A stretch of DNA of 64,000 nucleotides, from the NCBI GenBank assembly GCA_002007465.1, contig LNAC01000757.1, positions 272,793-336,792 of the forward strand. Direction: 5' to 3'. This document shows, one piece after another, positions 45,546 through 57,775 of this stretch (position 1 is its first letter; each line of letters opens with the position of its first letter). Position numbers and translations under genes: made by a program. Source of the DNA: Ailurus styani. Its lineage: Eukaryota > Chordata > Mammalia > Carnivora > Ailuridae. The notes below the pieces were generated by a model. It made no database searches. It was given only the letters and a program-made list of their open reading frames with translations, and had not been told where the DNA came from.

Positions 45546-47945
45546 TACAAAATATCAAATTTTCCTTCTCTTGGTGATAAATATCTTTTGACCCATGCTA
45601 GCAGAAAATGTCATTCCAAATGTGATCCATGTGCATTCTAAATCTAAAGGAACGGCCATCTAATCTAGAGAACATAGATGGTTCTATGGTCTGGAGTTGC
45701 TGGAAATAACTAGAACTCCATAGATGGAACCTGGGAAATATATTGGTAGTGACGAATAATGTCCCCCACCATGCTCCAGTTTATGCCTTGGGTTGGTAGA
45801 CAGCCATATGTTGTCATAAACTCTGAAGGAGATCTTTCAATGAGAACCAGCTGCTGTAAGAACTGGTTCACCTGGTCTTTGTAGAGATACCTGGAGGTAC
45901 TCCAAGAAGACAGCTCAACTGGTCGGTTTACTGAACTCTAACAAAGAAATTGAGGATACTTCCCCTCCACAGAAGAGATGATGGAGCTAGTACGCAGCAC
46001 TCTAGCCACATAGTTCCAATACACTCAGAGAGTGGCCACTGGACTCCTCTTATAATTCCGATGTCATGGCAGAAAGCTTAGAGGCCCATCCATCTCTACT
46101 TTTGGATGGGTAAAGGGCACATGATAGGGAACCTCAGTTCCTTTGCATCTAACTTCAGGGGCACGTTACAGGACATAACAGATATATCCTTGCCACTGTT
46201 CAGCAACACCGAAACCAGTGAAGTTTCAATCAAATCGAGAAAGCAGGGCCATTGCAGGCGTTCTGGATTCAGGGGTCTTCCACAACTGAGAAGTGTTGAG
46301 GAAGTGAAGGCCCAGAACAGGACGCTAGAGCACCCCCTACAGAATAGGACTCCGTCTTCCTGAAGTCCTGGTGTGGGTGGGGATCTAGAGGCTGCCTGTC
46401 TGAGGACTCCTGCAGGCAAGAGGAAGGCTCTGATCCTTCTTCGGCAGGGCAGAGGAAGGGGCTGAGCAAGTGAATCGGGTGCCAGGGGCAGGGCCCGGGG
46501 CGGTGGACCAGATGGGATCCCCCAGGAGAGAGAGCTGTTCTGGAGTCGCTGAAATCCTGTTCAAGGGGACTCTGCAACAGGGGGTGGACTCCTGAATTCA
46601 CAGGGACAGAAGGACCATACATGCCCGCCGGAGGAAAGCTAAATTGATTTCTGCTGTCTCTGTGAGTGTAGTCAGTTCTCAAGCTAGACTGAAGTACCGC
46701 ACTGGCCGGCCAAGGCAAGGAATGTGCTTTGTTCTTCCTTCTCAGCGAGGGGTAACTGCAGACACCTGCAACTAGAGACCAGCGCCAGATTACAGTTGTT
46801 CTGCCTTTTACCTCTCTTCTTTCCGCTGCTCCAAACCCAGAGGGACCCAACTCAGAGTCAGAAAACCAGCTGGGAGAAGAGGCAGTGAGGGAGGGAAATA
46901 GAAAAGAAGTTGACTGTAGCCCCTTTATAGCCTTCTGAGCTTGTCGAACCCGGGGGAGGGGGGGCAGGATGCTTTCACTTTAAATCATATTCAGACTTTT
47001 TAGAAAATTGCACTTGGCTGGATACAATTATGACTATTCTTATTCTTGAAAGCAAGTGGAAGTCCTCTAATTCTCTAACAGTGATTGAATACGTTGTGGA
47101 CTTTGTCAGAGATTTCATAACAGAGGCAGGAAAAGAAGCAGGCTCACAGAGTAAGCTTACATGGCAGTCTGGCAAAGAATAAAGTTATATTCTGATTGAG
47201 TCGTAAGGGTCTTGATTGTTCAACTTAGCAATTACCTGCTTTGCTTAAAAAGAAAAATTCAAGCAGCACATAGTAGGCAAACCAGCTTATCTTGACTTTA
47301 TTTACTTTAAAGACAGCAGAAGGAAGGACTTTCTGAGTATTTGGAAGATTTCGCTGAAGGAAGCAGATACGGCTGTGTGTAGTTTTAGAGGGATCGGATA
47401 TTACAAAATTGAGTCTTGCGGCGGAAGACGAATTTGCTCATTGGTGCCAGTCACCTCTTCGTACTTTCCCAAAAGTGACTTTGCCTGTTTGAGGCTTGGC
47501 TAAGGTGGAGCTAAGCCTTTGGTGGGAGTCTTTTACTGCTTCGGGATTTCAAAGAGTCTATTGTTTTGCTGTCCACATCTTTCTTAGCCTGAAAAATTCT
47601 TGCAGTTGAGTTGAAATGTCTGTTTTCAACTCAAGAAGGTAGAAAATGAGATCACAGGGTAATGTCATCATTCTAAATTATTTAAATCCCAATCTCCTGA
47701 ATTTATAAACTTCCATATGCTAGTGAACTCTTCAATAGAGTTCAATAGGCTTATTCAAAAGAGGAAATAAAAATCTTAGACATAAAAATAGGAACAGAAA
47801 TAAACTGGAATATGACTTTAAAACCACCTTAATATCTACTCTACCCTTGGAAGTAATCCTAATTCTTTTTCTAACCCTAACCATAATTCTCCAAATAATC
47901 TCTAGGAAGGGACTGATTCTTGTTACTATAAATGTTTTAGTTAAA
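45546..47945. other. Unique, partly GC-rich sequence with an unrecognised ORF
   Basis: 46.2-46.95 kb is the GC-richest part of this half of the window and holds a minus-strand frame of 193 codons (46269-46850). A plus-strand frame (46106-46363) overlaps it. The rest is AT-rich unique DNA. Confidence 0.45.
46269..46850 (-). other. Unrecognised 193-codon open frame
   Basis: Starts at an ATG (46850) and stays open to 46269. The predicted product is rich in proline, serine and histidine, with no membrane segment, signal peptide or domain that I can name. High local GC reduces stop frequency, so chance is a good explanation. No splice site or polyA signal clearly frames it. Kept only because it is the longest open frame outside L1 and L2 after 19731-20348. 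Confidence 0.15.
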
Positions 47946-48158
47946 TTTATTTATTTATTTATTTTTGTGGTATTAAATTTTTTTTTCAGTGATCCAAGAT
48001 TCATTGTTTATGCACCACACCCAGTGCTCCATGCAATAGGTGCCCTCCTTAATACCCACCACCAGGCTCACCCATCACCCCACCCCCTCCCCTCCATAAC
48101 CCTCAGTTTATTTCTCAAAGTCTATAGTCTGTCATCTTTTGTCTCCCCCTCCGATTAT
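47946..48158 (-). mobile_element. L1 3' UTR fragment, second carnivore subfamily
   Basis: (TTTA)n at 47947-47966, then 'gttatgtttatgcacca'-type UTR order seen as 'cagtgctccatgcaatagg', 'cctccttaatacccaccac' and 'aaccctcagtttatttctc'. It is 5'-truncated after about 170 bp. This 3' UTR differs from those at 14.2 kb and 60.2 kb. Confidence 0.82.
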
Positions 48159-48166
48159 TAATTTTT

Positions 48167-48390
48167 TAAAATATATTTGTTTATTTATTTATTTATTTAT
48201 TTGACAGAGAGAGAGAGAGAGAGTGAGGGAGAGAACACAAGCAGGGGGAGTGGCAGGCAGGCAGGCAGGCAGGCAGAGGGAGAGGGAGAGCAGGGTCCCC
48301 GCATAGCAGGGAGCCCAATGTGGGACTCAATCCCAGTACTCTGGGATCATGACCTGAGCAGAAGGCAGATGCTTAACCTACTAAGCCTCA
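48167..48390 (-). mobile_element. Can-SINE with GGCA repeats
   Basis: Long (TTTA)n tail complement, a GA run, then (GGCA)n in the CT-rich block and 'gatcatgacctgagcagaa'. The head complement at right is degraded. Confidence 0.92.
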
Positions 48391-48724
48391 CCTTTATGTT
48401 TTTGAATGCAAAGAAATTCTGAGAATGAACCATTTTGTTGAACTGAAATTGTATTGCTAGTGCTTATAAGCATTGGTTTCTGTTCTTGCACTGAGTATAA
48501 TCTCTCCAGGCATGAATCCAAAGCGACCAGGTGAGAAAAATCCTAGAAAGCTGGTTCACCTGTGTTCATTGTCCCATGTGAGGAGGGTACTCTCAGGGTT
48601 AAAATACTGGTACAATTTTCTGTAGTATCTACAGCATGTGGGTTTACCTTTAAATCCAGACACAGGAGCTTACTAGACTTTCGTCCACGAATGTAACTCC
48701 AAATTGCCCTATTCTGGCCTTTTT

Positions 48725-48756
48725 TTCTTTTTTTAAGATTTTATTTGTTTATTTGA

Positions 48757-48794
<38 letters not shown>

Positions 48795-48937
48795 AAGTAG
48801 GCAGAGAGGTAGGCAGAGGGAGAAGGGGAAGCAGGCTCTCTCCTGAGCAGAGAGCCCCATGCCAGACTAGATCCCAGGACCCTGAGATCATGACCTGAGC
48901 CGAAGGCAGAGGCTTAACCCACTGAGCCACCCCAGGG
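48725..48937 (-). mobile_element. Can-SINE, young-looking, with GA run
   Basis: (GA)n of about 15 units in the tail-side block, body 'gatcatgacctgagccgaa', head complement at right. Exact duplications of 17 bp (ccctattctggcctttt) at about 48707-48723 and 48939-48955. Confidence 0.96.
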
Positions 48938-48955
48938 ACCCTATTCTGGCCTTTT

Positions 48956-50689
48956 ATAAATGCCCATTTGAAGGAAGCATCTATTAAGAAAGACCATTTC
49001 AGGGAAACAATTGACATCGACGCCTCCGCAGGCTTTAAGTTGTGTCCTTGAGTTGGGTTCTGTGGCTGAGAAGCAATGTGCTTGGCCATCAGCTTTGCCC
49101 TTTCCAGACGCCCTCCCTGTGCCGCAGTGTAATAGGATGTTCTCAGTTTTTATGGAGGTCGCAACAAGAGAGAGGCATAGGAAATTTGCTCCTTCATTTA
49201 CTCTGACACCATCTATTACATTATTTAATGTGCCCTATATAAATCCTCATATGAGACATTCTTTTAGAATTTGGTTTTAAGGGGAAAAAAAACTTATCTC
49301 CCCTGAGAACTCATTGCTAAAAACCTTTTTTTTTTTTTTCTGATACAGAAACTTAGTATGATTTATCTGGTTACATTTTATTCTCATGGCTCTGAAATAC
49401 AACTGCAACTTACCAACCTTTTCCACCTATCTTTTGTGTGTTGTTTCAAATTACTTTTGAGAAGGGGTAGAAGTTAACAAATAATCCTCTGCGATTTGCC
49501 TTTTTCCCTAGGCAATAGTCAAGTTTTTGGTTTAGGTCTGTGACTGAGGTACAGTGGGCAGAATTCTTCAGGAGTTGTGAAGCCCTTTGGGCAGATGGGG
49601 GCTCCAGAGTGCTGGCCGTGGTGTCCGGAGTGTGCAAGGGAGCATCAATTGACTCCACTCTTGAAATCTTTCAACCCAGCCTTCCCGGGGAATTTTTTTT
49701 TTCCCTTAAAGGGACCATACCCAGATTTTAAAATGGAATTTATTTTTGATACTAGAATTTGATGTATTCAAATTTAGAGTCATCTTTGTTAGAAAAATCC
49801 TAAAACAATTGTTGCTGTGATTGAGCAAAGCCATGTAAAATGTGTTTGGTTCCTTGTGTGACTGCTTCTATAAAGTGGTATGTAAGTAAGGTTCAAAGAC
49901 TTGTGTTGACATGGGCTTTAGGGCCCTTTATGTAGTTAGCTTTGTTTCTTTTTCCCTCCAATCTTTGATACTTAATAATTCTCATTACTTTAAATGAATG
50001 TTGATCCCATCCAGGCTACTTAAAGTATGGTGCATGAATCTAAGGAAATGTTTAATATTCTATACTCAGAAAAAATAGATTTTTGTATCTTGACCTTTAA
50101 GTTAAGCTTTTCTTTTCAGAACTATATTACCTTGCAAAGTACACAGGGAACCAGAGCCAGCTTGTGACCTTTTGTTAACATGTAGTTCTGAGAAATGGGG
50201 AAAAGGCATTGCATAGATCAGGAATTTTATTACCAAAAAGAATTAGGAGTCAGTTGAAAGTTCTGCCTTTCTTAGAAAGACAGTTAGCTGTATAATTTCC
50301 GCAACAGATGTTCTCTTTTGGAGGGTTTTGTGAGTTAATCCCCGAAAGCCCATCCCAAGTCTTCTACGTGAAATGAGAAGCAATTAGACTGGAGAAGATG
50401 AAGATGGGAAAGGAGGTGAGGAAATGTTTGGCATGCTGCTGTCAGGAACATTCTGGAAGGTTGTTCTCATTAATTAAAGTCAGCTTGCTTAAAATGTAGC
50501 AGACTCTAATTAACGCTAATTGAAAATTCCCCTAGTGTATTGGAAGTGTGGCTGTGCTTGGGTAGGGAAGTAAACCAGATGAGGAGAAGGTGCAATTACA
50601 GGTCTTTGAGGCCATGATACCCACCAGTTGGTACCCACAGCCGATCCTGTGGGTGCTACCTTCAGAACATACCCGGAATCTGCCTGGTC
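48956..50689. other. Unique sequence, no gene seen
   Basis: Poly-T run at about 49327-49340. Overlapping frames at 49446-49762 lie on opposite strands and look like chance. Confidence 0.5.
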
Positions 50690-51335
50690 TCACTGCTGCT
50701 CCTGTCACCCTGGGCCAAGCCACCCCCATCTGGCCACTCTGGTTCTCGCAGAGCGCCTTGACTGATCTCCCTGCTCCTCCTCCTGCCCCACTACCTGTAC
50801 GCTACAGGACAGTGAGAGACATCCTGTTAGTACAAAGTCAAATGATGTCACTTCTCTGCTCAAAACCCTACCATGAGTGGTTCCCACGACACTTGGAAGA
50901 CAACAGCCAGTTGCACAATGACATGCAGGGCCCTCAGGGGCTCCTTGACCTCATATCCTGCTGCTCCTGGCCAGTGCCCTGCTCCAGGCACACTGGCTTC
51001 TCTGCTCAGCTCTTGCTTGTGTCTCTTGCCAGAGCGATCCCCCTATGTTCACATGTTCTCTTCTAAGCGAGGCTGTTCCTGATGTCCAGAAATAAAAGAG
51101 CAACCCCTTCTCCCCACACCCTCCTGGACTACATGCCCCTTTACCATCTCTCCTTTTCTCTGTAGCGTCTGATTGCCCTCCATGTTTACTCGTTCGTTTG
51201 CATGTTGACTGTCCCTTTCACTGTCATGTATGCCCCCTATGGACAAGACATTTGTAATGGTTGCTACAGTTTCCTCAGCACTTCAAACACTGCACAGAGT
51301 AGGTGCTCAATAATTATTTGAATGAATATTAAAAC
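50690..51335 (+). mobile_element. L2 (LINE-2) 3' end
   Basis: Clear L2 order in the sense direction: 'cttctctgctcaaaaccct', 'ccctcaggggctccttgac', 'ctgctccaggcacactggc', and the tail 'gagtaggtgctcaataatt' followed by GAATGAAT. The 158-codon frame 50590-51066 is a relic of L2 ORF2 sequence and is not a host gene. L2 died out before placental mammals diversified, so the copy is old yet long. Confidence 0.88.
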
Positions 51336-51689
51336 TAGCAAAATAATCTCATTTTTAACAAATACTTATTCAGGAATTGTAATATTTTAAGCACTGTGTT
51401 AAATACTTGGAAAACAATGCTCCGGGAAGGTAAATTTCACAGCTGCAGAGTGGGCCAGGACTCAGACACATTCAGATTAACAGACTATTGATTATTGGCA
51501 TGATTTCTCAGTATGCTGAAAGGAGCAGAAGACTTCAGTGAGATGATAGGATACTTTCTGCACTGCAAGGCAACCTAACCATTTAATGAATAACAAAAAA
51601 TATTTTCCTTACATAAAAGGATACTGTTTTTAAAAAAGTTTTTTTTTTTTTTTGCGGTTTTGTATTCTGTGTAAGTTGAAGATGTAAAG
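51336..51689. other. Unique sequence, weak MIR-like trace
   Basis: 'agcactgtgttaaatactt' and 'gcagagtgggccaggactc' could be a very old MIR. A poly-T run lies at about 51636-51652. Confidence 0.4.
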
Positions 51690-52110
51690 CATAATGACTG
51701 GATTCACATATTTTGTGAAAGAATTCTTGACTGTCTTCCCCCCACACACAATATCTTGACTATATCATCTCATTCTCTTCTGGCCTGAAAAGTTTCTGTC
51801 AAGAAATATGCTGATCGTCTTATCTGGCATCTGTGATATGGAACTTGTCTTTTCTCTTGCTACTTTCAAATTTTTTTTTTGTCTCTGAATTTTGACAATT
51901 TTATTGTAATATGTCTCAGTGTAGCTCTATTTGGGTTCAACTATTTAAAATCTTTTGGGCCTCCATTTATCTCCTCAGGTTTGGGAAGTTTTCAGTCATT
52001 ATTGCTTTGAATACTTCCTGTCTTTTCTTTTTCTTATCCTCCTGGAATTCTCATGATGCAGATATTGTTTCTTTTGGTTGTGTCCTATAATCCTATAATT
52101 ATTGTAGACT
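51690..52110 (-). mobile_element. Ancient L1, ORF1 region (part 1)
   Basis: Minus-strand L1 of an old (L1M-type) lineage: 'attgtaatatgtctcagtg', 'gcctccatttatctcctca' and 'ggaattctcatgatgcaga' match the region around the ORF1 start of such elements. It is interrupted by a Can-SINE at 52116. Confidence 0.7.
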
Positions 52111-52115
52111 TTCTT

Positions 52116-52310
52116 TTTTTTTAAGATTTTATTTATTTATTTGACAGAGAGAGAGAGATCACAAGTAGGCAGAGGCAGACAGAGAGAAAGAGGAGGAAGC
52201 AGGCTCCCCACTGAGCAGAGAGCCCGATGAGGGCCTCGATACCAGGACCCTGAGATCATGACCAGAGTCGAAGGCAGAGGCTTTAACCCACTGAGCCACC
52301 CAGGCGCCCT
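52116..52310 (-). mobile_element. Can-SINE, young-looking, inside the ancient L1
   Basis: Complete minus-strand copy: tail complement at left, 'ctgagatcatgaccagagt' in the body, head complement 'gccacccaggcgccct' at right. Target-site duplications attgtagactttctt (52101) and attatagaatttctt (52311). Confidence 0.96.
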
Positions 52311-52325
52311 ATTATAGAATTTCTT

Positions 52326-52740
52326 CCTTTTTTTTTCAGTCTATTTTCTTTTTGCTTCTCTATCTGGATAATTTAAAATGTTTTGTGTTCTAGGTCTTTG
52401 ATTCTTTTGTAGGGTCAAGTCTGCTTTTGAAGCTCTCTATTGAATTCTTCAGTTTTGTCATTATACTTTTTAGCTCTGGGATTTCTGTTTGTTTGATGGT
52501 TTCTATTGCTTTGAACTTCTCATTTTGTTTATACATTGTTTTCCTAATTTTATTTAGTTGTGTGTTCTTGTAGTTCACTAAACTTCTTTAAAATATTATT
52601 CTTAATTCTTTATCTGACAATTCATAGTTCTTTATTTCTTTAGGGGTATTGGAACTTTATTGGTTTCTTTTGGCAGTGTCACGTTTACCTGATTCTTCAT
52701 GAGCTTTGGCTCCTTGCATTGGTATATGCATATTTGAATA
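52326..52740 (-). pseudogene. Ancient L1 ORF1 remnant (coiled-coil part)
   Basis: On the minus strand a 62-codon piece (52390-52578) is still open and reads as L1 ORF1p-like coiled coil, with a LKNSIESFKSRLD stretch rich in Lys, Glu and heptad-spaced Leu/Ile. ORF1p is the RNA-binding trimer of the L1 particle. The surrounding frame is broken and the protein cannot be made. Confidence 0.72.
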
Positions 52741-54710
52741 TACCATCTCTTCTTTCGGACTTTGGGTTTGCTTTGGCAGAGACAGGTATTCACTAGTCTT
52801 CTTAGCTTGGTGTTCTGGATGTGTCTGCTGGTAACATCCCTGGGCAGATGGGGTTTACTATTAGCTTCTATTTTGGGGCAAGATTGTTGCCTGAGCTCTG
52901 AGGTGGGGGCATGCCACTGGCTAAGAACAGTTGAATAGGACTACTGGCTTGGTTCCCTGCCCAAGAGATACTATAGAATGGACTTCATGGTTGCCTGAGT
53001 TCTCTGATCAGGCTTTCTAGATCATCAGGACTGGGTAGTGTACTCAGAGGTAGGTGGGGCTATGAATTAGCTTCTCTGTCCTAGTAGGGTAGCAGAACAG
53101 GCCCCAAGACCTGCGTGGCTCATTGTTTGGGGACCTAAATCAGGCAAGACTGCACTGAGTTCCTTGGCCAGATGGTGCCCTGGTTTGGGTCTGGAGTCTG
53201 GGCAAGTCCAGGTCGTGCTGTGTTTAAGGGCCACTGTATGCAGGGCTCTTGGAAGAGCCACGCAGCTTCCCATTATGCTCTCATTAGGTTCCCTGGTGGG
53301 TGGGCTGAAGGCTGTATTCAATGGGTGGAGCTGTGAATTGTTTTTTCTGCTTGGGCAGAGCAGGAGAACTGACTCCAAATATGGCAAGGCTCTTTGTGGT
53401 CTTGACTCAAGTTGATTTGTCCCCCAAGTGGCCTGACCAAATGGCACCACTGACTTTGCTCTGTGGATGATCAGCTCTGATGTCTAGATTCTATGCTCAA
53501 CTATTGCTGCCCTATGTAGCTTTCCAGGTGTTCTGGCCAGGCTTTCTGCTCAGGTGTGGCTTGGTGCTATGCTCAGAAGATGCAGGACTGTTAATTACCT
53601 CCCTTGACTGGGCTAAGCAGGAAAGTTAGCTCCAATCAACTTTAGGTGTTGCTGGTCAGGCTTTCTGATCAGGTGAGGCTAGGAGGTACACTTAACAGAT
53701 GCAGGGCTATTAATTATCTCCCCTGACTAGGTGAAGCAGGAAAGCCAGCTCCAAGGAGACTTCAATGTATTTCCAGTTAGGCTTTCTGGTTAGATGGGGC
53801 CAGGGTCTACATTCAACAGTGGATGGGGTTGAGAATTAGCTCTCCTGACTGGGTGGAGTGGGGAAACAGCTTCATGTCCAACAAGACTCTGTTGTCTTGA
53901 TTCAAGCCAACCTGCACCCCAAATTCCCTGGCCAAATGGTGCCACTGGGTTTGCTCTGGGGACGATTAGCTCTGCCTGCCACACTCTTTGCTCGAGAGTC
54001 GCTGAGCTCAGCAGCTTCCAGGTGTTCTGGCCATCCTTTCTGCTCAGGCAGAGCTAGGAGCTATACTCAGCAATGGACTATGCTATGACTTAGCTCCTCT
54101 CCCAGGGTGGGGTGGCCAGACTAGGGTCCAGCACTGGCAAGACGCTTCATCTGAGGACCTGAATCTGGCTGAACTGTGCTTTGCTTTGTTCCCTGGTCAA
54201 CTGCACCACTGTCTTGGCTCTGCGGATGAGCAATATAACTACCACTTGGGCACTGCAGGTAGGAACTTGGTCTGCCAAGATACGAGCACTTGTTGTAAAC
54301 GCTGCCCTCTTGTTTGTCACAGTGAGATTTCTAGTGGTCAAGCCCACAGACTCTCCTGCATCTCCCATGAGGTAAGTGCAGAGTGGTGACTCCTAAGAAG
54401 CCACTCGCAGTGCTGGGGGAGCTAGATGTCCACCCTGGGCTCTTTTCCCACTGGAAAAAAAAACAGGTTCAGGGCAGACCTCAGCTGGCATGGTGCCAGC
54501 CTAGTGGCAGCCTGAGGTCAGTGCACAGCCACTCCTCTTACATTTCGAATACCTTTGGTCTGTGAGGCAGGGGGTTCTCAGCCTCTCCCCCATGTTCTAG
54601 GACTTGTTCATGTTCTAGTGGTGTTTTGTCCATGAATAGTTGTTAGTTCTTTCTGTAAAGGGGAGCAAAATTGGGAATGGCCTATTTTGCCACTGGTGGC
54701 ATCACTTAAG
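52741..54710 (-). mobile_element. Ancient L1 5' region with internal repeat units
   Basis: GC-richer block upstream of the ORF1 remnant, as expected for the 5' UTR of a minus-strand L1. It is made of several diverged units in which the same series of phrases returns: 'ggccagatggtgcc' (about 53168) and 'ggccaaatggtgcc' (about 53930), 'caggctttctgatcagg' (about 53654) and 'caggctttctgctcagg' (about 53538), and 'gaattagct' preceded by 'gtggggct'. Open frames of 60-127 codons here fall in both strands and follow the repeat, not a gene. Confidence 0.65.
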
Positions 54711-57220
54711 GGATAATATATTTTACAATGTCTTCTTTACTTGTGTTTCTTCCCTTCTGTCCTTTTGCCTTTTCAGTGAGTTATCAATTCTTAGAGGAGT
54801 CACAATGCTGCAGAAAATCAGGGGCTTTTGGATTTCTAAAGTATTGGTTTTTATTGGCAAAAACCTAGGGCCCAAAGGAAAAGTTGATGATATCAGAGTA
54901 AGTCTTCCTGTCCACATTCTTTTCTCCCTTTCCAGGGTTGGGGAAAGGAAGGACCGTTGTAATCTATAATGTTACAGAGTGCATGTAACTGTGTTATACG
55001 TCTGGCCTCACAGAGGTTCTACATATTCCAGCTGCAGGGAAGACAGCAGTAGTGCATCTGCAGAGGTCACTAAATTACCAATGCAGATAGATCAGAGAGA
55101 AGAGCCACTGTAACAGGAGTGAATTCTCTCCATGACCTTAAGAGGCCAGGAGACGATAAGAGCTTCCTCATTTGCAACCAGCTTGAAAAGAGGGTGAAAA
55201 AGACCAGGTGGTTTCCCTCTCTCTCATGGGTGCTGTATATTCACCCTGAATTCCTACACAACTCCTGGTAAGCATTTATGATTAACTTTCCACCGCAGAG
55301 CAGAAGCTTACAACAGAAACTTAGTTCAGTTGTAAGAGAAAATAATTGCACGCTTGAAAAGATGGCCTGAAATGTGTACGCTATGCACTTGTATAAACCA
55401 GATGTCTGAAACCTGAGTGACTGCAGGTCCTCCAACTTTCTGGAGTCCCTGTTTCTTTTAATATCTTGATAAAATGGCTCAAAGCTCTATCCCTTGTATC
55501 ATAGAAAATTTAGCCATGCTAATGTCGCTGAGTATGCTTGAGAGTGACAATTTCTGGACAGTTGGCTTGGAATTCTTCCACTGAGCTCTTTTTCTTTCTG
55601 CTCTCTCTTTTTGTACACTGGACACTAATTTCCTACTTCCTCTATCCATCGAATGCATCACTGACAAAGGTTGATGAGAATAGCAGATTTTTTAAAGAAG
55701 GTTTGAGGCAATGGAGGGGAATAGCAGCAAAAATTACTACAAGCAATTACTGGAAATGAACGTAAGATATGAGAGCCCTAAAAAGTCATTGTTTCTTTCA
55801 GTATCTATTAAACACCTCATCTGTTCTACCACGAGCCTTCTGAGTCAAAAATCCTGTGAATTTTTTTCTGGAATGGTGTTTTGAAGCTTTCTGTACTTTT
55901 TAAACATATATTTAAAAATGATCAAAACTGTTTTCAGGAATGATCTGAAATGAAAGAAGTGAAGAGTTAAAAAGGTAGTCACTTTTACAATGTGTCAGCG
56001 TGAGCTGCTTACCAGTCAACAGCCTTCACATCATCTCTACTGTGTTTTGTTCTCTTCTATAGTTCGCCTCCATATATTATATCACTGTGTTTGCAGCTCA
56101 TGTAGAAATGTCAGTAATTCACCTTAGCACTTTTCCTGTGTCAGTAGCTGGGTGAACACCACACTATCATCATTCTTCAAAATGCCATTTTTAATAGAAT
56201 ACTCTTCATTATACGCAGAACCCTTATCCTGAAAGGTCATAAGTTGCATCACATGGCAAGCTTGTTTCACCTAACCTTTGGTACTACTGAACCTTATTAA
56301 GAGAGTCCTCTTAATAAGTACTCCACAAAGACAACACCTATTCCTAACACGAGCCCTAAAAAAGTCTATTGAACTTTCCACAGAGGTGATAACAGAAGAC
56401 ATACCAGCCTCACTCCTCTGTCATTAACTACATTGAAATTCAAAGAGAGCAACTTCAGAAGCATTGAAACCTGGTGCAGTGGAGTTGTCTAATCAATGTA
56501 ACTCTTCAGCCTTGAATAAATTAACATGAAGCAATGTCAGCTCACTGAATCCCAGGAAATCACATCTTACGGAAGAGTAATTAACTTGCTAAAGCTATGA
56601 GAGCAAGAGATGCCAAGACTTGTTTAGATTTTCAGCCCTATCAGAGATCACAGTAAGAGCAAGCAGCATGTGTGTTACACATTCCTCTCTGAGACATGGG
56701 TTGGAACTTGCAGGCAGAGCCATCCCGTGCTCCTCAGTTAGGTTATAGTGAGTCAGAAAGAAAAACACTGAAAATCTCCTTGATGCATTGCTCAGAAAGG
56801 AAGATGACCCTCCTGTGAGTGGTCCGTTGTTTTATGGCTTTACTCTGAGCAATCAGGTATACCCCGAACACATGTCACTCGAGCCTGTGTTTATTGGGTT
56901 CTTCGTGTAGATGCCATTTGATCTTCACAAGGGCTTTTGCAAAATCCTCTTTGCATCCTGAGTGGCTAATGCATTGTCTTGTTTATGGTCAATTTATAAT
57001 ATAGATTTGCTGAGGGGTAATATTCCTAACCTAGCCTCCATTCAGGAAATTGGAGTGTAGTGACTGACTTGTATGAGCAGTTCAGGACTACAGAAATCAG
57101 ACAGTAACGGGAAGAATGAAGAAAAGTCTAGTGAGAATAATTGAATCTGTTGCGTTATTAACTCAGCTATGCTTACACATGGGCTTTCTCCACACATTCC
57201 AAGCATACTGGTTGCCTTTA
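54711..57220. other. Unique sequence, no gene seen
   Basis: Contains the perfect inverted repeat at 56293-56318. Frames are short and overlap on opposite strands. Confidence 0.5.
56293..56318. repeat. Perfect inverted repeat, 11-bp arms, 4-bp loop
   Basis: Arms cttattaagag (56293-56303) and ctcttaataag (56308-56318) around agtc. A short AT-rich hairpin with no identified role. Confidence 0.85.
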
Positions 57221-57235
57221 AAAATAAGCATCTCA

Positions 57236-57421
57236 GGGCACCTGAGTGGCTTGGTTGGTTCTTGTCTGTCTTCAGCTCAGGTTGTGATCCTTGGGTGCTG
57301 GGATCAAGTCCTGCATCAGGTTCCCTGGGGGGAATCTGTTGCTCTCTCTCCCTCTGCCTGCTGCTCTGCCTACTTGTGTTCTCTCTCCCTCTGTCAAATA
57401 AATAAATAAAATCTTAGAAAA
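57236..57421 (+). mobile_element. Can-SINE
   Basis: Head 'gggcacctgagtggcttgg', CT-rich block, AATAAATAAATAAAATC tail. Target-site duplications aaaataagcatctc (57221-57234) and taataagcatctc (57423-57435). Confidence 0.95.
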
Positions 57422-57435
57422 ATAATAAGCATCTC

Positions 57436-57775
57436 TTCCTGCCTCAGGATCTTGGTGCATGCTCTTTCTCTACCTAGAACTCTTTTTCTTCCTCTTCACA
57501 TGACAGTACCTCTTCATCCTTTAATGTTATTTTAGTCAGAATGATGATCTCTGACCATGTAACCTATGTTTCCTGGTCCCCTCCAACCAATTTTCTGGTA
57601 CTGACCATATTTAATTAATTAATTTCTTTTTTTTTTTTTTACTTTTATTAGTTTGCATTTTCTATTGAAGTGTAGGCTCCATGAGAGCAAGACTTTTCTT
57701 TTCTACTTATTCTTTCCCCAGGGCCCAGTATGGTGTTTAGCATAAAATAAGAACTCAACAGATATTTGTTGGCAC
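57436..57775 (+). mobile_element. L2 3' end
   Basis: Sense-strand L2 order: 'ctctacctagaactctttt', 'cctcttcacatgacagtac', 'gtgtaggctccatgagagc' and 'aagaactcaacagatattt'. A poly-T run at about 57627-57641 has grown inside it. Confidence 0.75.

Noticed and set aside
50590..51066. 158-codon plus-strand open frame
   Set aside because: It lies in an L2 3' end and is left over from LINE coding sequence, not a host gene.
53067..53450. 127-codon minus-strand open frame
   Set aside because: It falls in the repetitive 5' region of an ancient L1, and frames there occur on both strands because the units are GC-rich and stop-poor.
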